Shown piece by piece: positions 1 through 8,442 of a DNA stretch of 64,000 bases. How positions within the stretch are numbered: position 1 is the stretch's first letter; each line of letters opens with the position of its first letter. Origin of the DNA: Ramlibacter sp. PS4R-6 (GTDB taxonomy: Bacteria > Pseudomonadota > Gammaproteobacteria > Burkholderiales > Burkholderiaceae_C); NCBI RefSeq assembly GCF_037572775.1, contig NZ_JBBHKA010000001.1, positions 124,001 to 188,000 on the forward strand, written 5' to 3'. Made by a program: the position numbers and the translations under genes. The notes under the pieces were generated by a model. The model ran no database searches. It saw only the letters and a program-made list of their open reading frames with translations, and had not been told where the DNA came from.

Positions 1-688
1 CCGCGCCGTCCAGGCGCAAGCCGGCGCTGCGCGCGCACAGGTCATGGGCGCGGCGGTTCGCATGGGCGACCCGCCCCGACGGGGTCAGCAGGATCACGCC
101 GACGGGCAGCAGCTCCAGCGCCTGCATCGCCGACGCGGCGAGCGCGCGCGACCGGTACAGCTCCCGGTGCAGCACGACTGCGTTGCGCAGGTGCGGCATC
201 AGGTCCTGCAGCAGGCGCAGTTCGCCGGTGGAGTACCGGCCGGCCCGTTCCGCGCGGACGAAGCTCAATCGCACGTCGGTGGTGCCACGCTGGGCGACGG
301 AACTGCCCACCGCGTAGAACAGGTCGTTGGGCCGCAGGAACACGTCGTAGAACTCGGTGCCCTTCAGCCGGTGGTCGGGGTAGAGCGCGGACGATACGGT
401 GAGCGCGCCTTCGGGCAGGTCCAACGCGTTGGGCAGCCAGACGTTCAGCTTGGCGTATTCGTCCTTGTACACCCCCACGGTGGCCGCATCGAGCCCCGAG
501 AAGGCGCAGACGTCGCCGCTGTCGTCGTTGTTGAAACTCCAGCGCGTCTTGTCGAGGAGCCACAGGTTGCCGAAGCCCGCGTTCAGCGCGGAGCGGAGCT
601 TGTCCATGAAGGCGGGCCAGCGGCTGCCGTCCATGCCCGCCTCGTAGATGCTCCCGATCAACTCACCTGCCTGGGCAGGTTCCTGCAT
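1..688 (-). CDS. LuxR-family (HTH) transcriptional regulator, N-terminal part; cut by window edge
   Basis: Reading leftwards from an ATG at 688 gives an open frame of 229 codons that runs off the window. It begins MQEPAQAGELIGSIYEAGMD and continues with a PAS-like sensor region (SRWPAFMDKL, LRLLQDLMPHLRNAVVLH, LLPVGVILLTPSGRVAHANRRAH). This architecture is typical of Burkholderiales regulators that carry a C-terminal LuxR helix-turn-helix, but that part lies outside the window, so the family call is inference from the N-terminus. GGAGGG six bases upstream supports the start. It lies 42 bases downstream of the glycosyltransferase gene on the same strand. A perfect 7-base inverted repeat with a 2-base spacer sits at 665-680, just inside the coding start. 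Confidence 0.7.
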   Translation of the reverse strand, partial: MQEPAQAGELIGSIYEAGMDGSRWPAFMDKLRSALNAGFGNLWLLDKTRWSFNNDDSGDVCAFSGLDAATVGVYKDEYAKLNVWLPNALDLPEGALTVSSALYPDHRLKGTEFYDVFLRPNDLFYAVGSSVAQRGTTDVRLSFVRAERAGRYSTGELRLLQDLMPHLRNAVVLHRELYRSRALAASAMQALELLPVGVILLTPSGRVAHANRRAHDLCARSAGLRLDGA

Positions 689-730
689 ATCGCGCCCTCC
701 GGAACTGCGTCTCCCGAGGGGCACTTTAAT

Positions 731-1969
731 TCAAAGTGACGACTTTTCGAGCAGTTCGACCTGCGCGGGGAGGCAGATCGATGCCAAGTCGTAGCGCGAC
801 ACCACCGTCTGGCGCGCCGCCTCGCGCAGCGGCCGCAGCTTCTTGCCGTTCTTCAGCGCCCCGGCGGCCGCGTGAGCAAGCGCTTCCACATCGAAGAAGG
901 GCGTGAGCAGGCCGTTCTTGCCGTGCTCGATCACTTCGCGCACGGGCGCGGTGTCGGAGGCCAGCACCAGGCAGCCGATGCTCATGGCCTCCAGCAAGGA
1001 CCACGATAGTACGAACGGGTACGTGAGGTAGACGTGCAGCGCCGACACCTGCATCAACTGCGTCAGCACGGTGTGGGGCACGCGGCCCACGAAGTGGATG
1101 CGTTCCATGTCCAGCTGCGCCTGTACTTCCTCCTGGAAGATCGCGCGCCAGGTCTTGCCCTTGGGCGGCGGCGCGCCGTAGCTCGTGCCGTCGCCGCCCA
1201 CCAGCACCACGCGCAGGTTGGGCCGCAGCTTCTGCAGCAAGGGCAACGCGCGCATGAACACGTGGTAGCCGCGGTACGGCTCGAGCTGGCGCACGACGAA
1301 GGTCACGACCTCGTCGCCCGGTCGCAGCACCAGCTTGGCGTTGCGCAGTGTCACCGTGGCTTCGGGGTCGGGCCGGAAGCGCTGCGTGTCGATGCCTTCG
1401 TGGATGACGCGGATGCGCTCCTGCGCCCAGGCCGGGTGCTGCGCCTTCTGGAACCCGGTTGGGGCCAGCGCCACGTCGCAATCGTTCAGCGCGTGCAGCA
1501 GGTGCGTGTTCTTGATGCGCACGCGCTTGGACGCAAGCGTCGCGTCGCCGGACGAGAACTCGGGATCGAACCCCGTGTCGCCGCCTTCCGCGCCGTAGTA
1601 GTACTCCGCATACGCGACGAAGCGCGCCTTCGGGAACACGTCCCGCACGAAGAAGGCCTCGCCCCAGCCCGAATGCACGACGACCACGTCGGGCTCGAAG
1701 CCGCCCGCGCGCAAGGCCTGCATCGCGCGCGCCGCCGCTTCGCCGCGCAGCACCTTCGTGCGCAGCTCGTCGAGCGCCGGGCCCAGCGGGTTGCGCCCCG
1801 CCGTCTTGTGGTCGAGTTTCGGCTCCTCGTACAGCAGGTGCCGCACGCCGGCGATCGGCTCCGCGCGGTTGACGCCGAGCGCGACCACCTCGTGCCCGCG
1901 CGCGGCGAGCGCCGCGGACACATGGCGGAACTGGCCGGGAAAGTTCTGGTGGACGAAGAGGAAGCGCAT
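731..1969 (-). CDS. Family 4 (GT-B) glycosyltransferase
   Basis: A 412-residue protein, the usual length for GT4 enzymes, which move a sugar from a nucleotide sugar to an acceptor such as a glycan or lipid. The N-terminal Rossmann half begins MRFLFVHQNFPGQFRHV and carries VVVHSGWGEAFF near residue 100. The C-terminal half has IHEGIDTQRFRPD, the GYHVFMRALP segment and the GT4 acidic motif around LEAMSIGCLVLASDTAPVRE. The acceptor and sugar cannot be read from the sequence. No other polysaccharide gene is adjacent, so a role in surface glycan synthesis is only a guess. It could be cotranscribed with the LuxR-type gene downstream. Confidence 0.85.
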   Translation of the reverse strand: MRFLFVHQNFPGQFRHVSAALAARGHEVVALGVNRAEPIAGVRHLLYEEPKLDHKTAGRNPLGPALDELRTKVLRGEAAARAMQALRAGGFEPDVVVVHSGWGEAFFVRDVFPKARFVAYAEYYYGAEGGDTGFDPEFSSGDATLASKRVRIKNTHLLHALNDCDVALAPTGFQKAQHPAWAQERIRVIHEGIDTQRFRPDPEATVTLRNAKLVLRPGDEVVTFVVRQLEPYRGYHVFMRALPLLQKLRPNLRVVLVGGDGTSYGAPPPKGKTWRAIFQEEVQAQLDMERIHFVGRVPHTVLTQLMQVSALHVYLTYPFVLSWSLLEAMSIGCLVLASDTAPVREVIEHGKNGLLTPFFDVEALAHAAAGALKNGKKLRPLREAARQTVVSRYDLASICLPAQVELLEKSSL

Positions 1970-2015
1970 CGGCGCGCGATCATACGGGCGAAGCGCCCGC
2001 GCGCCGCGCCACGCG

Positions 2016-2342
2016 TCAGGCCGCGGTGGTCTGCAGGCGGCCCGAGAACGGCACCTTGCCCGTGAGCATCTGGAACCACATCACCCAGTCGCTCGCGAAG
2101 CTGTAGAAGGGGTGCCCGAAGCTCGCGGGCTTGTTCTTCTCGAATGCGAAGTGCCCCACCCAGGCAAAGCCGTAGCCGATGAGGGGCAGCAGCACGAGCC
2201 CCCACCACGTCTGCGTCGCCAGCACCCACCCCAGCGTGCACAGGACCAGCGTGGACCCGATGAAGTGCAGCGTGCGACAGGTGGGGTCGGCATGCTGCGT
2301 CAGGTAATACGCATAGAACTCGCCGAAGGTTTCGAGCTTCAT
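2016..2342 (-). CDS. DUF962 (Mpo1/YGL010w-like) membrane protein
   Basis: A 108-residue integral membrane protein beginning MKLETFGEFYAYYLTQHADP, with three to four hydrophobic segments and the family histidines (ADPTCRTLHFIG near residue 25, VGHFAFEKNKPASFGHP near residue 70). The eukaryotic founder, yeast Mpo1, is an Fe(II)-dependent dioxygenase acting on 2-hydroxy fatty acids; the bacterial role is not established. GAGGAG seven bases before the ATG supports the start. A second, longer DUF962 gene is present at 47918-48385. No functional partner is evident among the neighbours. Confidence 0.8.
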   Translation of the reverse strand: MKLETFGEFYAYYLTQHADPTCRTLHFIGSTLVLCTLGWVLATQTWWGLVLLPLIGYGFAWVGHFAFEKNKPASFGHPFYSFASDWVMWFQMLTGKVPFSGRLQTTAA

Positions 2343-2457
2343 CGACTTCTCCTCTTCGTGTAGGCCTGCGGATTAGCCCGGGAGGGCCATGGCGTTTTCG
2401 GGCCTCGGCCCCAATGATGCATCCAATCGCCCCCGAGAGGGCGCAAGGGATGTACGC

Positions 2458-3891
2458 ATGATCACCGAATACGCATTGCGCGAAGAGCCGCGCCTGTTCA
2501 TCGCGCTGCTGGGGGCCGCCCCCGACGGCGCCAGTTTCGCCAACTACGCCTACGCGTTCGAGGCCAACCAGCCGCTGAAGGCCATCGCGAACTGGATGTA
2601 CTACGACTACCAGCCCGCGAACTATCCCGCGGGGATGAGCAACGCCCAGATCGCGGCGAAGTTCTACGCGAACATCCACGGCCACGCCCCGACCGCCGCG
2701 CAGCTCGCGCCATGGCAGGCGCAGCTCGATGCGTACGTGACGCCTTCGGACGTGATGGTGGACATGATCGCGGCGCTGGTGAACTACGGCGGCAGCGACG
2801 CCGCGACACTGAAGAGCCAGGCCCTGTTCAACAACAAGGTGGCCGTCGCCGTGTACTACGCGTCGTACGGCGGCGACGAGCTGGGCGTGGCGGAAGTTCT
2901 CAAGCCCGTCACCGACGATCCCGACTCCGTGCTCACGGCCATCCATGCGATGAAGGGCCATTGGCACATCCCGGCCGATGCCGCGGACCCGGAGCCCGCG
3001 CCTGCTCCCGCGCCCGCACCGGCCCCCGCGCCTGCTCCCGCGCCCGGCCCCGCCCCGGCGCCGGCTCCCGAAGTCGGCACGACCCACGCCGGCACGTCAG
3101 GCAACGATTCCTTCACGGCCGACAGCGGCAACGACAGCTTCGACGGCGGTGCGGGCCTGGACACGGTGTCCTTCTCGGCCGGCCTGCGCAACTTCACGGT
3201 GCACCGGACGAACGATTCGCTCGTGGTCACGGACAAGCGCGGCACCCTGGGCAGCGACACGATCGCCAACGTGGAGCACCTGCGCTTCAACGACAAGACG
3301 ATCAACACCGAAGTCACCGCGCTGTCGCACGAAATCAGCGCCGCGCAGCTGAAGGACATCGTCGAGCTGTACGTCGCCTTCTTCAACCGCGTGCCCGACG
3401 CGGACGGCATGGCGTACTGGATCGCGCAGGTGGACGGCGGGCTGTCCATCGACAGCATGGCCGATGCGTTCTACGCGGCGGGCGTGCAGTACTCCTCGAT
3501 CACCGGTTATTCCGCATCGATGTCCAACGCCGACTTCGTGAACGTGGTCTACCGCAACGCGCTCGGGCGCGACTCGGCGGACGCCGAGGGCCTGGCCTAC
3601 TGGTCGAAGGCGCTCGCGGACGGCTCGGAGACGCGCGGCTCGCTGGTCGACGCCATCCTCGGATCGGCGCACACCTTCAAGGGCAACGCGCAGTGGGGCT
3701 GGGTCGCGGACTTGCTGGACAACAAGTACGCGGTGGGCAAGCTGTTCGCCATCGACATGGGCCTGGGCTTCAACACGCCGCAGGCGTCGATCGCCGAAGG
3801 CGTGAAGATCGCCCACGCGGTGACGCCCACCGACACGGCCGCGGCCATCGCCATCATCGGCGTCGCCGCGGCGGACATCACGCTCGCCTGA
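2458..3891 (+). CDS. DUF4214-domain protein with one RTX-like segment
   Basis: 477 residues from the ATG at 2458, chosen over the in-frame ATG at 2389 because AAGGGA lies seven bases upstream of 2458 and nothing comparable precedes 2389. The N-terminal half is all-helical. A proline-alanine spacer follows at about residues 178-205, then one calcium-repeat-like segment (GNDSFTADSGNDSFDGGAG), then DUF4214 sequence (ELYVAFFNRVPDADGMAYW, VYRNALGRDSADAEGLAYW). There is no signal peptide. The hydrophobic C-terminus ending AAADITLA resembles type I secretion substrates, so export is likely but unproven. DUF4214 proteins are often S-layer- or adhesin-like. No secretion genes are adjacent. Confidence 0.75.
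   Translation: MITEYALREEPRLFIALLGAAPDGASFANYAYAFEANQPLKAIANWMYYDYQPANYPAGMSNAQIAAKFYANIHGHAPTAAQLAPWQAQLDAYVTPSDVMVDMIAALVNYGGSDAATLKSQALFNNKVAVAVYYASYGGDELGVAEVLKPVTDDPDSVLTAIHAMKGHWHIPADAADPEPAPAPAPAPAPAPAPAPGPAPAPAPEVGTTHAGTSGNDSFTADSGNDSFDGGAGLDTVSFSAGLRNFTVHRTNDSLVVTDKRGTLGSDTIANVEHLRFNDKTINTEVTALSHEISAAQLKDIVELYVAFFNRVPDADGMAYWIAQVDGGLSIDSMADAFYAAGVQYSSITGYSASMSNADFVNVVYRNALGRDSADAEGLAYWSKALADGSETRGSLVDAILGSAHTFKGNAQWGWVADLLDNKYAVGKLFAIDMGLGFNTPQASIAEGVKIAHAVTPTDTAAAIAIIGVAAADITLA
2989..3072 (+). repeat. Coding microsatellite for a Pro-Ala linker
   Basis: A run of degenerate six-base units encoding alternating Pro-Ala (one Pro-Gly) inside the DUF4214 gene. It separates the N-terminal helical part from the RTX-like and DUF4214 part. 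Such tracts can change length by slippage in steps that keep the frame. Confidence 0.8.
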
Positions 3892-3895
3892 CCGG

Positions 3896-4372
3896 CTACT
3901 TCTTCGCCTTGGTCATCTTGGCCGGGTCGTCGTCGGCGTTGACGTATGTCAGGTCGAACGGCCCGTCGCCGTGGATCTGGATGATCGCGGCCGTCTTGGC
4001 CATCGCGTAGTGCTTCTGCTTCGCGGGGATCGAGCCGAAGTCGCCGGCCTTGAAGGTCTTCATGGCCTTCACGTCCGGCTTGTCGCCCATGCCGACCATG
4101 AAGGCGCCGGACATCACCGTGACGTTCTCGTCCTTCGAATGCCAGTGCGGCGCGACCTTGTAGCCGGCGGGGACCTGCAGGCGCATCACGAAAGGCCCGG
4201 GCTTGGTCGGGTCGCCGTGCAGCACCGCGAGCTTCGCGCCCTTGGGCAGAACCGGCGGCGCGTCGCCCCACTTCAGGCCCTCGCCGCCATGCGCGGCCCA
4301 CGCGGGCGACGAGAGGGCCAGGGCCGCAGCCCCGGCACAGGACAGCACCAGATGCGAAAGGCTTCGGACCAT
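3896..4372 (-). CDS. Periplasmic cupin-domain protein
   Basis: 158 residues from the ATG at 4372. AAGGAG lies six bases upstream of it, whereas it directly abuts the alternative ATG at 4378. A Sec signal peptide (MVRSLSHLVLSCAGAAAL...SPAWA, cut before AHGG) is followed by a single small cupin with APHWHSKDENVTVMSGAF and KQKHYAMAK, giving the H-x-H, E and H metal ligands. Related proteins are annotated as cupins of unknown substrate. Its stop codon is four bases from the stop of the DUF4214 gene (convergent), and it is divergent from the Bug receptor gene. Confidence 0.8.
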   Translation of the reverse strand: MVRSLSHLVLSCAGAAALALSSPAWAAHGGEGLKWGDAPPVLPKGAKLAVLHGDPTKPGPFVMRLQVPAGYKVAPHWHSKDENVTVMSGAFMVGMGDKPDVKAMKTFKAGDFGSIPAKQKHYAMAKTAAIIQIHGDGPFDLTYVNADDDPAKMTKAKK

Positions 4373-4406
4373 GATCATCTCCTTGGGGGAAGGCTGCGAG
4401 CCGGAA

Positions 4407-4426
4407 CGTTGCAATTTACAGCAACG
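4407..4426. promoter_or_regulatory. Inverted repeat between the cupin and Bug-receptor genes
   Basis: CGTTGC - 8 bases - GCAACG, a perfect 6-base dyad in the divergent intergenic region (4373-4470). The AT-rich spacer AATTTACA is the only AT-rich stretch there. The position and symmetry fit an operator controlling the tartrate-related run to the right. The regulator is unknown. Confidence 0.4.
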
Positions 4427-4470
4427 CGCCGAAGGCACAAGATGCAAGGCCCCAAGGAGAACGACAGGCC

Positions 4471-5439
4471 ATGAAACGCCGGCAACTCATCCAGGCGGCC
4501 GCGGGCGCCATCGCGTTGCCGCAGCTCGCCTTCGCGCAGGGTTATCCCAGCAAGCCGATCCGCTACATCGTCCCGGTCGCGGCCGGCGGTGGCAGCGACA
4601 TGATCGCGCGCGTGGTCACCGAGCGCTGGGGCCAGGCCCTGGGCCAGACCTTCGTCGTCGACAACGTGAGCGGCGGCGGCGGCGTGGTCGCGTGCCAGAC
4701 CACCGCGCGCGCGCCGGCGGACGGCTACACGCTGATGCAGGCCTACGTCGCCACGCACGGAACGACGCCCGCGACGCGCAAGGTCACGTACGACGCCGTC
4801 CGGGACTTCACGCCCGTCGGCATGATCGGCGCGACGCCCAACGTGCTGGTCGTCAACGCCAACGTACCGGCGAAAACCGTCGCGGAGTTCGTCGACTACG
4901 TGAAGAAGAACCCCGGCAAGGTGAGCTACGGCTCCGCGGGCCAGGGCTCGCTCACGCACCTGACGATGGAGCTGTTCAAGCAGGCCGCCGGGGTGTTCAT
5001 GCTGCACATCCCATACCGCGGCATCGCTCCTTCGCTGACCGATGCGATCGGCGGGCAGACGCAGGCCGTCTTCCCGGGCCTGGCCGCGGCGCTGCCGCAC
5101 CTGCGCTCCGGGCGACTGCGCGCGCTGGCCGTCACGGGCAAGCAGCGCAGCCCGCAGGTCAAGGACGTGCCGACGATGGAAGAACTGGGCTTCAAGGACT
5201 TCGACGCCATGCAGTGGTACGGCTGCGCCGGGCCGGCGGGCATGCCGGCCGACGTGGTCAAGCGCCTGAACGACGCACTGGTGTCGGTGCTGAAGGCGCC
5301 CGACCTGGCCGAGAAGCTCTCGGGCGAAGCCGTCGACCCCTGGCCCATGACGCCCACGCAGTTCGGCGACTACATGAAGGCCGACATCGCACGCTGGACC
5401 ACGCTGGCCCGGGCGCGAAAGATCCAGCTGGACGAGTAA
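4471..5439 (+). CDS. Tripartite tricarboxylate transporter substrate-binding protein (Bug family)
   Basis: 322 residues with an N-terminal signal peptide (MKRRQLIQAAAGAIALPQLAFAQ) and the Bug hallmarks: YPSKPIRYIVPVAAGGGSD at the mature N-terminus, VSYGSAGQGSLTHLTMELFK and HIPYRGIAPSLTDAIGGQ in the middle. Bug proteins bind carboxylates in the periplasm and deliver them to TctAB-type membrane permeases. No tctA or tctB is in the window, so it must use permeases encoded elsewhere. It lies three bases upstream of the MmgE/PrpD gene and ahead of tarD, which makes tartrate or a related hydroxy-dicarboxylate a plausible ligand (inference). AAGGAG is 11 bases upstream of the ATG, slightly long. Confidence 0.9.
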   Translation: MKRRQLIQAAAGAIALPQLAFAQGYPSKPIRYIVPVAAGGGSDMIARVVTERWGQALGQTFVVDNVSGGGGVVACQTTARAPADGYTLMQAYVATHGTTPATRKVTYDAVRDFTPVGMIGATPNVLVVNANVPAKTVAEFVDYVKKNPGKVSYGSAGQGSLTHLTMELFKQAAGVFMLHIPYRGIAPSLTDAIGGQTQAVFPGLAAALPHLRSGRLRALAVTGKQRSPQVKDVPTMEELGFKDFDAMQWYGCAGPAGMPADVVKRLNDALVSVLKAPDLAEKLSGEAVDPWPMTPTQFGDYMKADIARWTTLARARKIQLDE

Positions 5440-5442
5440 GCC

Positions 5443-6813
5443 ATGGCCCGCAACACGCATGTGGCCGCGGACACCGCGGCGCCCCCCATCACCGCCATCC
5501 TGGCGAAGTTCGTCGCGAACCATCCTTCGCGCGGCTGGCGCGACGCGGTCGACCATGAGGCGCACCGCACGTTCTACAACTGGCTCGGCTGCGCGATCGG
5601 CGCGGCGCGCCACGAAGCCGCAGATGCCGCAGTCGCGGCAGCGAAGATGCTGCAGCCCGCGCCCCAGGCCACCGTGCTCGGTCGCAGCGAGAAGATGGAC
5701 ATGGCCAATGCGGCGCTGGTCAACGGCATCACGTCGCACACCTTCGACTTCGACGACACGCACCTCAAGACCATCATCCACCCAGCGGGGCCGGTGGCGT
5801 CGGCGGTGCTGGCGCTCGCCGAACACAACAACCTGTCCGGCCGCGACGTGATCGACGCGATCGTGCTGGGCATCGACGTGGCCTGCCGCGTCGGCAACAC
5901 CATGTACCCGGACCACTACGACCGCGGCTGGCACATCACCGGATCGACCGGCATGCTGGGCGCCGCCGCCGGCTGCGCGCGGCTGCTCAAGCTCGACGAA
6001 AAGAAGACGGCGATGGCGCTGGGGATCGCGGCGTCGCAACCCGTGGGCGTGCGCGAGCAGTTCGGCACCATGACCAAGCCGTTCCACCCCGGCGGCGCGG
6101 CGCGTGCGGGTCTCATGTCGGCGCTGCTCGCCAGCACCGGCTTCACCTCCAGCCCGCGCGCGCTCGAAGCGCCGCGGGGCTTCGTGCAGGTCGTCTCGGA
6201 CAAGCGCGACTGGAGCGAAGTCACCGGCGAACTCGGCGAGCGCTTCGAGATCTCGTTCAACACCTACAAGCCGTTCGCGTGCGGCATCGTGATCCACCCC
6301 AGCATCGACGCCGCCACGCAATTGCGCGACAAGGGCGTGACACCCGAGCAGGTGGAGCGCATCGAGCTGCGCGTGCACTCGCTGGTGCTCGAACTCACGG
6401 GCAAGAAGGAGCCGAAGGACGGCCTGCAAGGCAAATTCAGCGTGTACCACGGCGTGGCCGCGGGCCTGATCTACGGCCGAGCGGGCGAGGACGAGTTCTC
6501 CGACGCCGTGGTGAACGACCCGCGCCTGGTGGCCTTGCGCAACAAGGTGCAGGCCACGGTGGACGACTCGATCGCCGAGGAATCCGTGCGCATGACCGCC
6601 GTACTGAACGACGGCCGCCGCGTCGACGTGCACGTGGAGCACGCCATCGGCTCGCTGCAGCGGCCGCTGTCGGACGCGCAGCTCGAAGCGAAATTCCGTT
6701 CGCTGGTCGAGCCCGTGCTGGGCGCTGCGCGCGCCGGAGAGATCACGCGCGCGTGCTGGCAGCTGGGATTGGCCGCCGAGGTGCGCACGCTCACGGCGCT
6801 GTGCCGGCCCTGA
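5443..6813 (+). CDS. MmgE/PrpD family protein
   Basis: 456 residues, normal for the family, whose characterised members include 2-methylcitrate dehydratase PrpD and cis-aconitate decarboxylase. Visible landmarks are the FYNWLGCAIGAARHEAAD helix, the HTFDFDDTHLKTIIHPAGP active-region loop near residue 95, WHITGSTGMLGAAAGCARLL, and the KPFACGIVIHPSIDAA lid region. The exact reaction cannot be read from sequence. Family members beside Bug receptors often act on substituted dicarboxylates. The short gap after the Bug gene suggests cotranscription; tarD follows after about 60 bases. Confidence 0.88.
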   Translation: MARNTHVAADTAAPPITAILAKFVANHPSRGWRDAVDHEAHRTFYNWLGCAIGAARHEAADAAVAAAKMLQPAPQATVLGRSEKMDMANAALVNGITSHTFDFDDTHLKTIIHPAGPVASAVLALAEHNNLSGRDVIDAIVLGIDVACRVGNTMYPDHYDRGWHITGSTGMLGAAAGCARLLKLDEKKTAMALGIAASQPVGVREQFGTMTKPFHPGGAARAGLMSALLASTGFTSSPRALEAPRGFVQVVSDKRDWSEVTGELGERFEISFNTYKPFACGIVIHPSIDAATQLRDKGVTPEQVERIELRVHSLVLELTGKKEPKDGLQGKFSVYHGVAAGLIYGRAGEDEFSDAVVNDPRLVALRNKVQATVDDSIAEESVRMTAVLNDGRRVDVHVEHAIGSLQRPLSDAQLEAKFRSLVEPVLGAARAGEITRACWQLGLAAEVRTLTALCRP

Positions 6814-6873
6814 GGCGACGCTACGCAGTTCCACCACCATGGATGGGCTGCACGCGCGCCCACAATGGGTCGC

Positions 6874-8040
6874 ATGAAAATCCTCGAAGTCCGCGAAAAG
6901 ACCTGCCCCATCGCCTCGCCCATCCGCAACGCGTACATCGACTTCAGCAAGATGACGCTGAGCCTGGTGGCGGTGGTGACCGACGTCGTGCGCGACGGCC
7001 GTCGCGTGGTGGGTTACGGCTTCAACTCCAACGGCCGCTACGGCCAGGGCAACCTGATGCGCGAGCGCTTCATCCCGCGCATCGTGGAGGCCGACCCGAA
7101 GTCGTTGGTTGATTCGACGGGCGACAACCTGGACCCGCACAAGGTGTGGGCCACCATGTTCACGAACGAGAAGCCCGGCGGCCACGGCGAGCGCTCGGTG
7201 GCCATGGGCACGATCGACATGGCGATCTGGGATGCGGTGGCGAAGATCGCGGGCAAGCCGCTGTTCCAGGTGCTCGCCGAGCGCTACGGCAACGGCACGC
7301 CCAACCGCAAGGTGTTCGTCTACGCCGCCGGCGGCTATTACTACCCTGGCAAGGACGATGCGCAACTGAAGGACGAGCTGCGCAGCTACATCGACCGCGG
7401 CTACTCGGTGGTCAAGATGAAGATCGCGGGCGCTACGCTGGCCGAAGATTGCCGCCGCATCGAATCGGCGCTGTCCATCCTGAAGCCCGGCCAGCGCCTG
7501 TGCGTGGACGCGAACGGGCGCCTGGACCTGGACGGCGCGATCGCGTACGCCAAGGCGCTGTCGCAATACGACCTGTTCTGGCTGGAGGAAGTGGGCGACC
7601 CGCTGGACTACGAGCTGCAAGCCACGCTGCGCAACTACTACGCCGGCCCGATGGCCACGGGCGAGAACCTCTTCTCCATGCAGGACGCGCGCAACCTCAT
7701 TCGCTACGGCGGCATGCGCGCCGACCGCGACTGGCTGCAGTTCGATTGCGCGCTGTCGTATGGCTTGGTGGAGTACCTGCGCACCTTGCAGATGCTCGAC
7801 CAGCATGGCTGGTCCGCGAGCCGCTGCGTGCCGCACGGCGGGCACCAGATGTCGCTGGCGATCGCGGCCGGGCTGGGGCTGGGCGGCAACGAGTCGTACC
7901 CGGACCTCTTCCAGCCCTACGGCGGCTTCCCCGACGGCGTGAAGGTGAAGGACAGCTACGTGGAGCTGCCCGACCTGCCGGGCATCGGCTTCGAAGGCAA
8001 AGCCGACCTCATCCGCGAGATGCGAGCCTTGGCGGAGTAG
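6874..8040 (+). CDS. tarD: D(-)-tartrate dehydratase, enolase superfamily
   Basis: 388 residues from the ATG at 6874; an alternative in-frame ATG lies at 6865. The sequence matches what I recall of the characterised Bradyrhizobium japonicum TarD almost throughout (SPIRNAYIDFSKMT, GYGFNSNGRYGQG, NEKPGGHGERSVA, DLFQPYGGFPDGV). Catalytic positions are visible: the KMK pair at 181-183, D212 in VDANGR, E238/E239 in WLEE, E264 in TGEN and H321 in CVPHGGHQM. Those correspond to the Lys/His acid-base pair and Mg2+ ligands that dehydrate D-tartrate to oxaloacetate. No Shine-Dalgarno is visible; a CACAAT hexamer sits seven bases before the start. The 3' end overlaps the convergent MerR gene by 32 bases. 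Confidence 0.9.
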   Translation: MKILEVREKTCPIASPIRNAYIDFSKMTLSLVAVVTDVVRDGRRVVGYGFNSNGRYGQGNLMRERFIPRIVEADPKSLVDSTGDNLDPHKVWATMFTNEKPGGHGERSVAMGTIDMAIWDAVAKIAGKPLFQVLAERYGNGTPNRKVFVYAAGGYYYPGKDDAQLKDELRSYIDRGYSVVKMKIAGATLAEDCRRIESALSILKPGQRLCVDANGRLDLDGAIAYAKALSQYDLFWLEEVGDPLDYELQATLRNYYAGPMATGENLFSMQDARNLIRYGGMRADRDWLQFDCALSYGLVEYLRTLQMLDQHGWSASRCVPHGGHQMSLAIAAGLGLGGNESYPDLFQPYGGFPDGVKVKDSYVELPDLPGIGFEGKADLIREMRALAE

Positions 8041-8431
8041 GCGCCAGTGCGCCGCCCGCGGCTGCGCGCAACAGGCGCTGGAACGTCGGGCATTCGAAAT
8101 GCGTGCGCGCGGGGCACTCGGCGGCGTGGCGCAGGCCCTTGCTCATCGCCGCGAGCCGCTTGATCGTGCGGTCGACCTCGTCGGCCTTGGCCGCCAGCTG
8201 CTTGCGGTTGATGCTGGCGCGGCCATCCGGGCCGAACATCGCGCCGATCTCGTCCAGCGAGAAGCCGCTGGCGCGCCCCAGCGCGATCATGGCCAACTGG
8301 TCCAGGACCGCGGGGGCGAAGCGGCGGCGCAGGCCGTCGCGGCCGACCGACGCGATCAAACCTTTCTCTTCATAAAACCGCAGCGTCGAGGCCGCAAGGC
8401 CGGAACGCCGGGCGACTTCCGCGATGTCCAT
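8009..8431 (-). CDS. MerR-family transcriptional regulator
   Basis: 140 residues beginning MDIAEVARRSGLAASTLRFY, the canonical MerR winged-helix start, followed by EEKGLIASVGRDGLRRRF and a coiled-coil dimer helix (RKQLAAKADEVDRTIKRL). The C-terminal tail carries two cysteines in CPARTHFECPTFQRLL, a motif common in this subgroup that could bind a metal or sense redox state. It is divergent from the cupin gene at 8500, and a textbook MerR operator-promoter lies between them. It therefore very likely controls that gene and itself. The last 32 bases overlap the end of tarD. Confidence 0.9.
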   Translation of the reverse strand: MDIAEVARRSGLAASTLRFYEEKGLIASVGRDGLRRRFAPAVLDQLAMIALGRASGFSLDEIGAMFGPDGRASINRKQLAAKADEVDRTIKRLAAMSKGLRHAAECPARTHFECPTFQRLLRAAAGGALAPTPPRLASRG

Positions 8432-8442
8432 GCACGAACCCC

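Noticed and set aside
2995..3070. CRISPR-like or satellite array
   Set aside because: The short repeats are in frame and encode a Pro-Ala linker; there are no spacers.
4375..7845. 1156-codon open frame on the minus strand
   Set aside because: Antisense shadow of the Bug receptor, MmgE/PrpD and tarD genes, all of which have intact family motifs on the plus strand.
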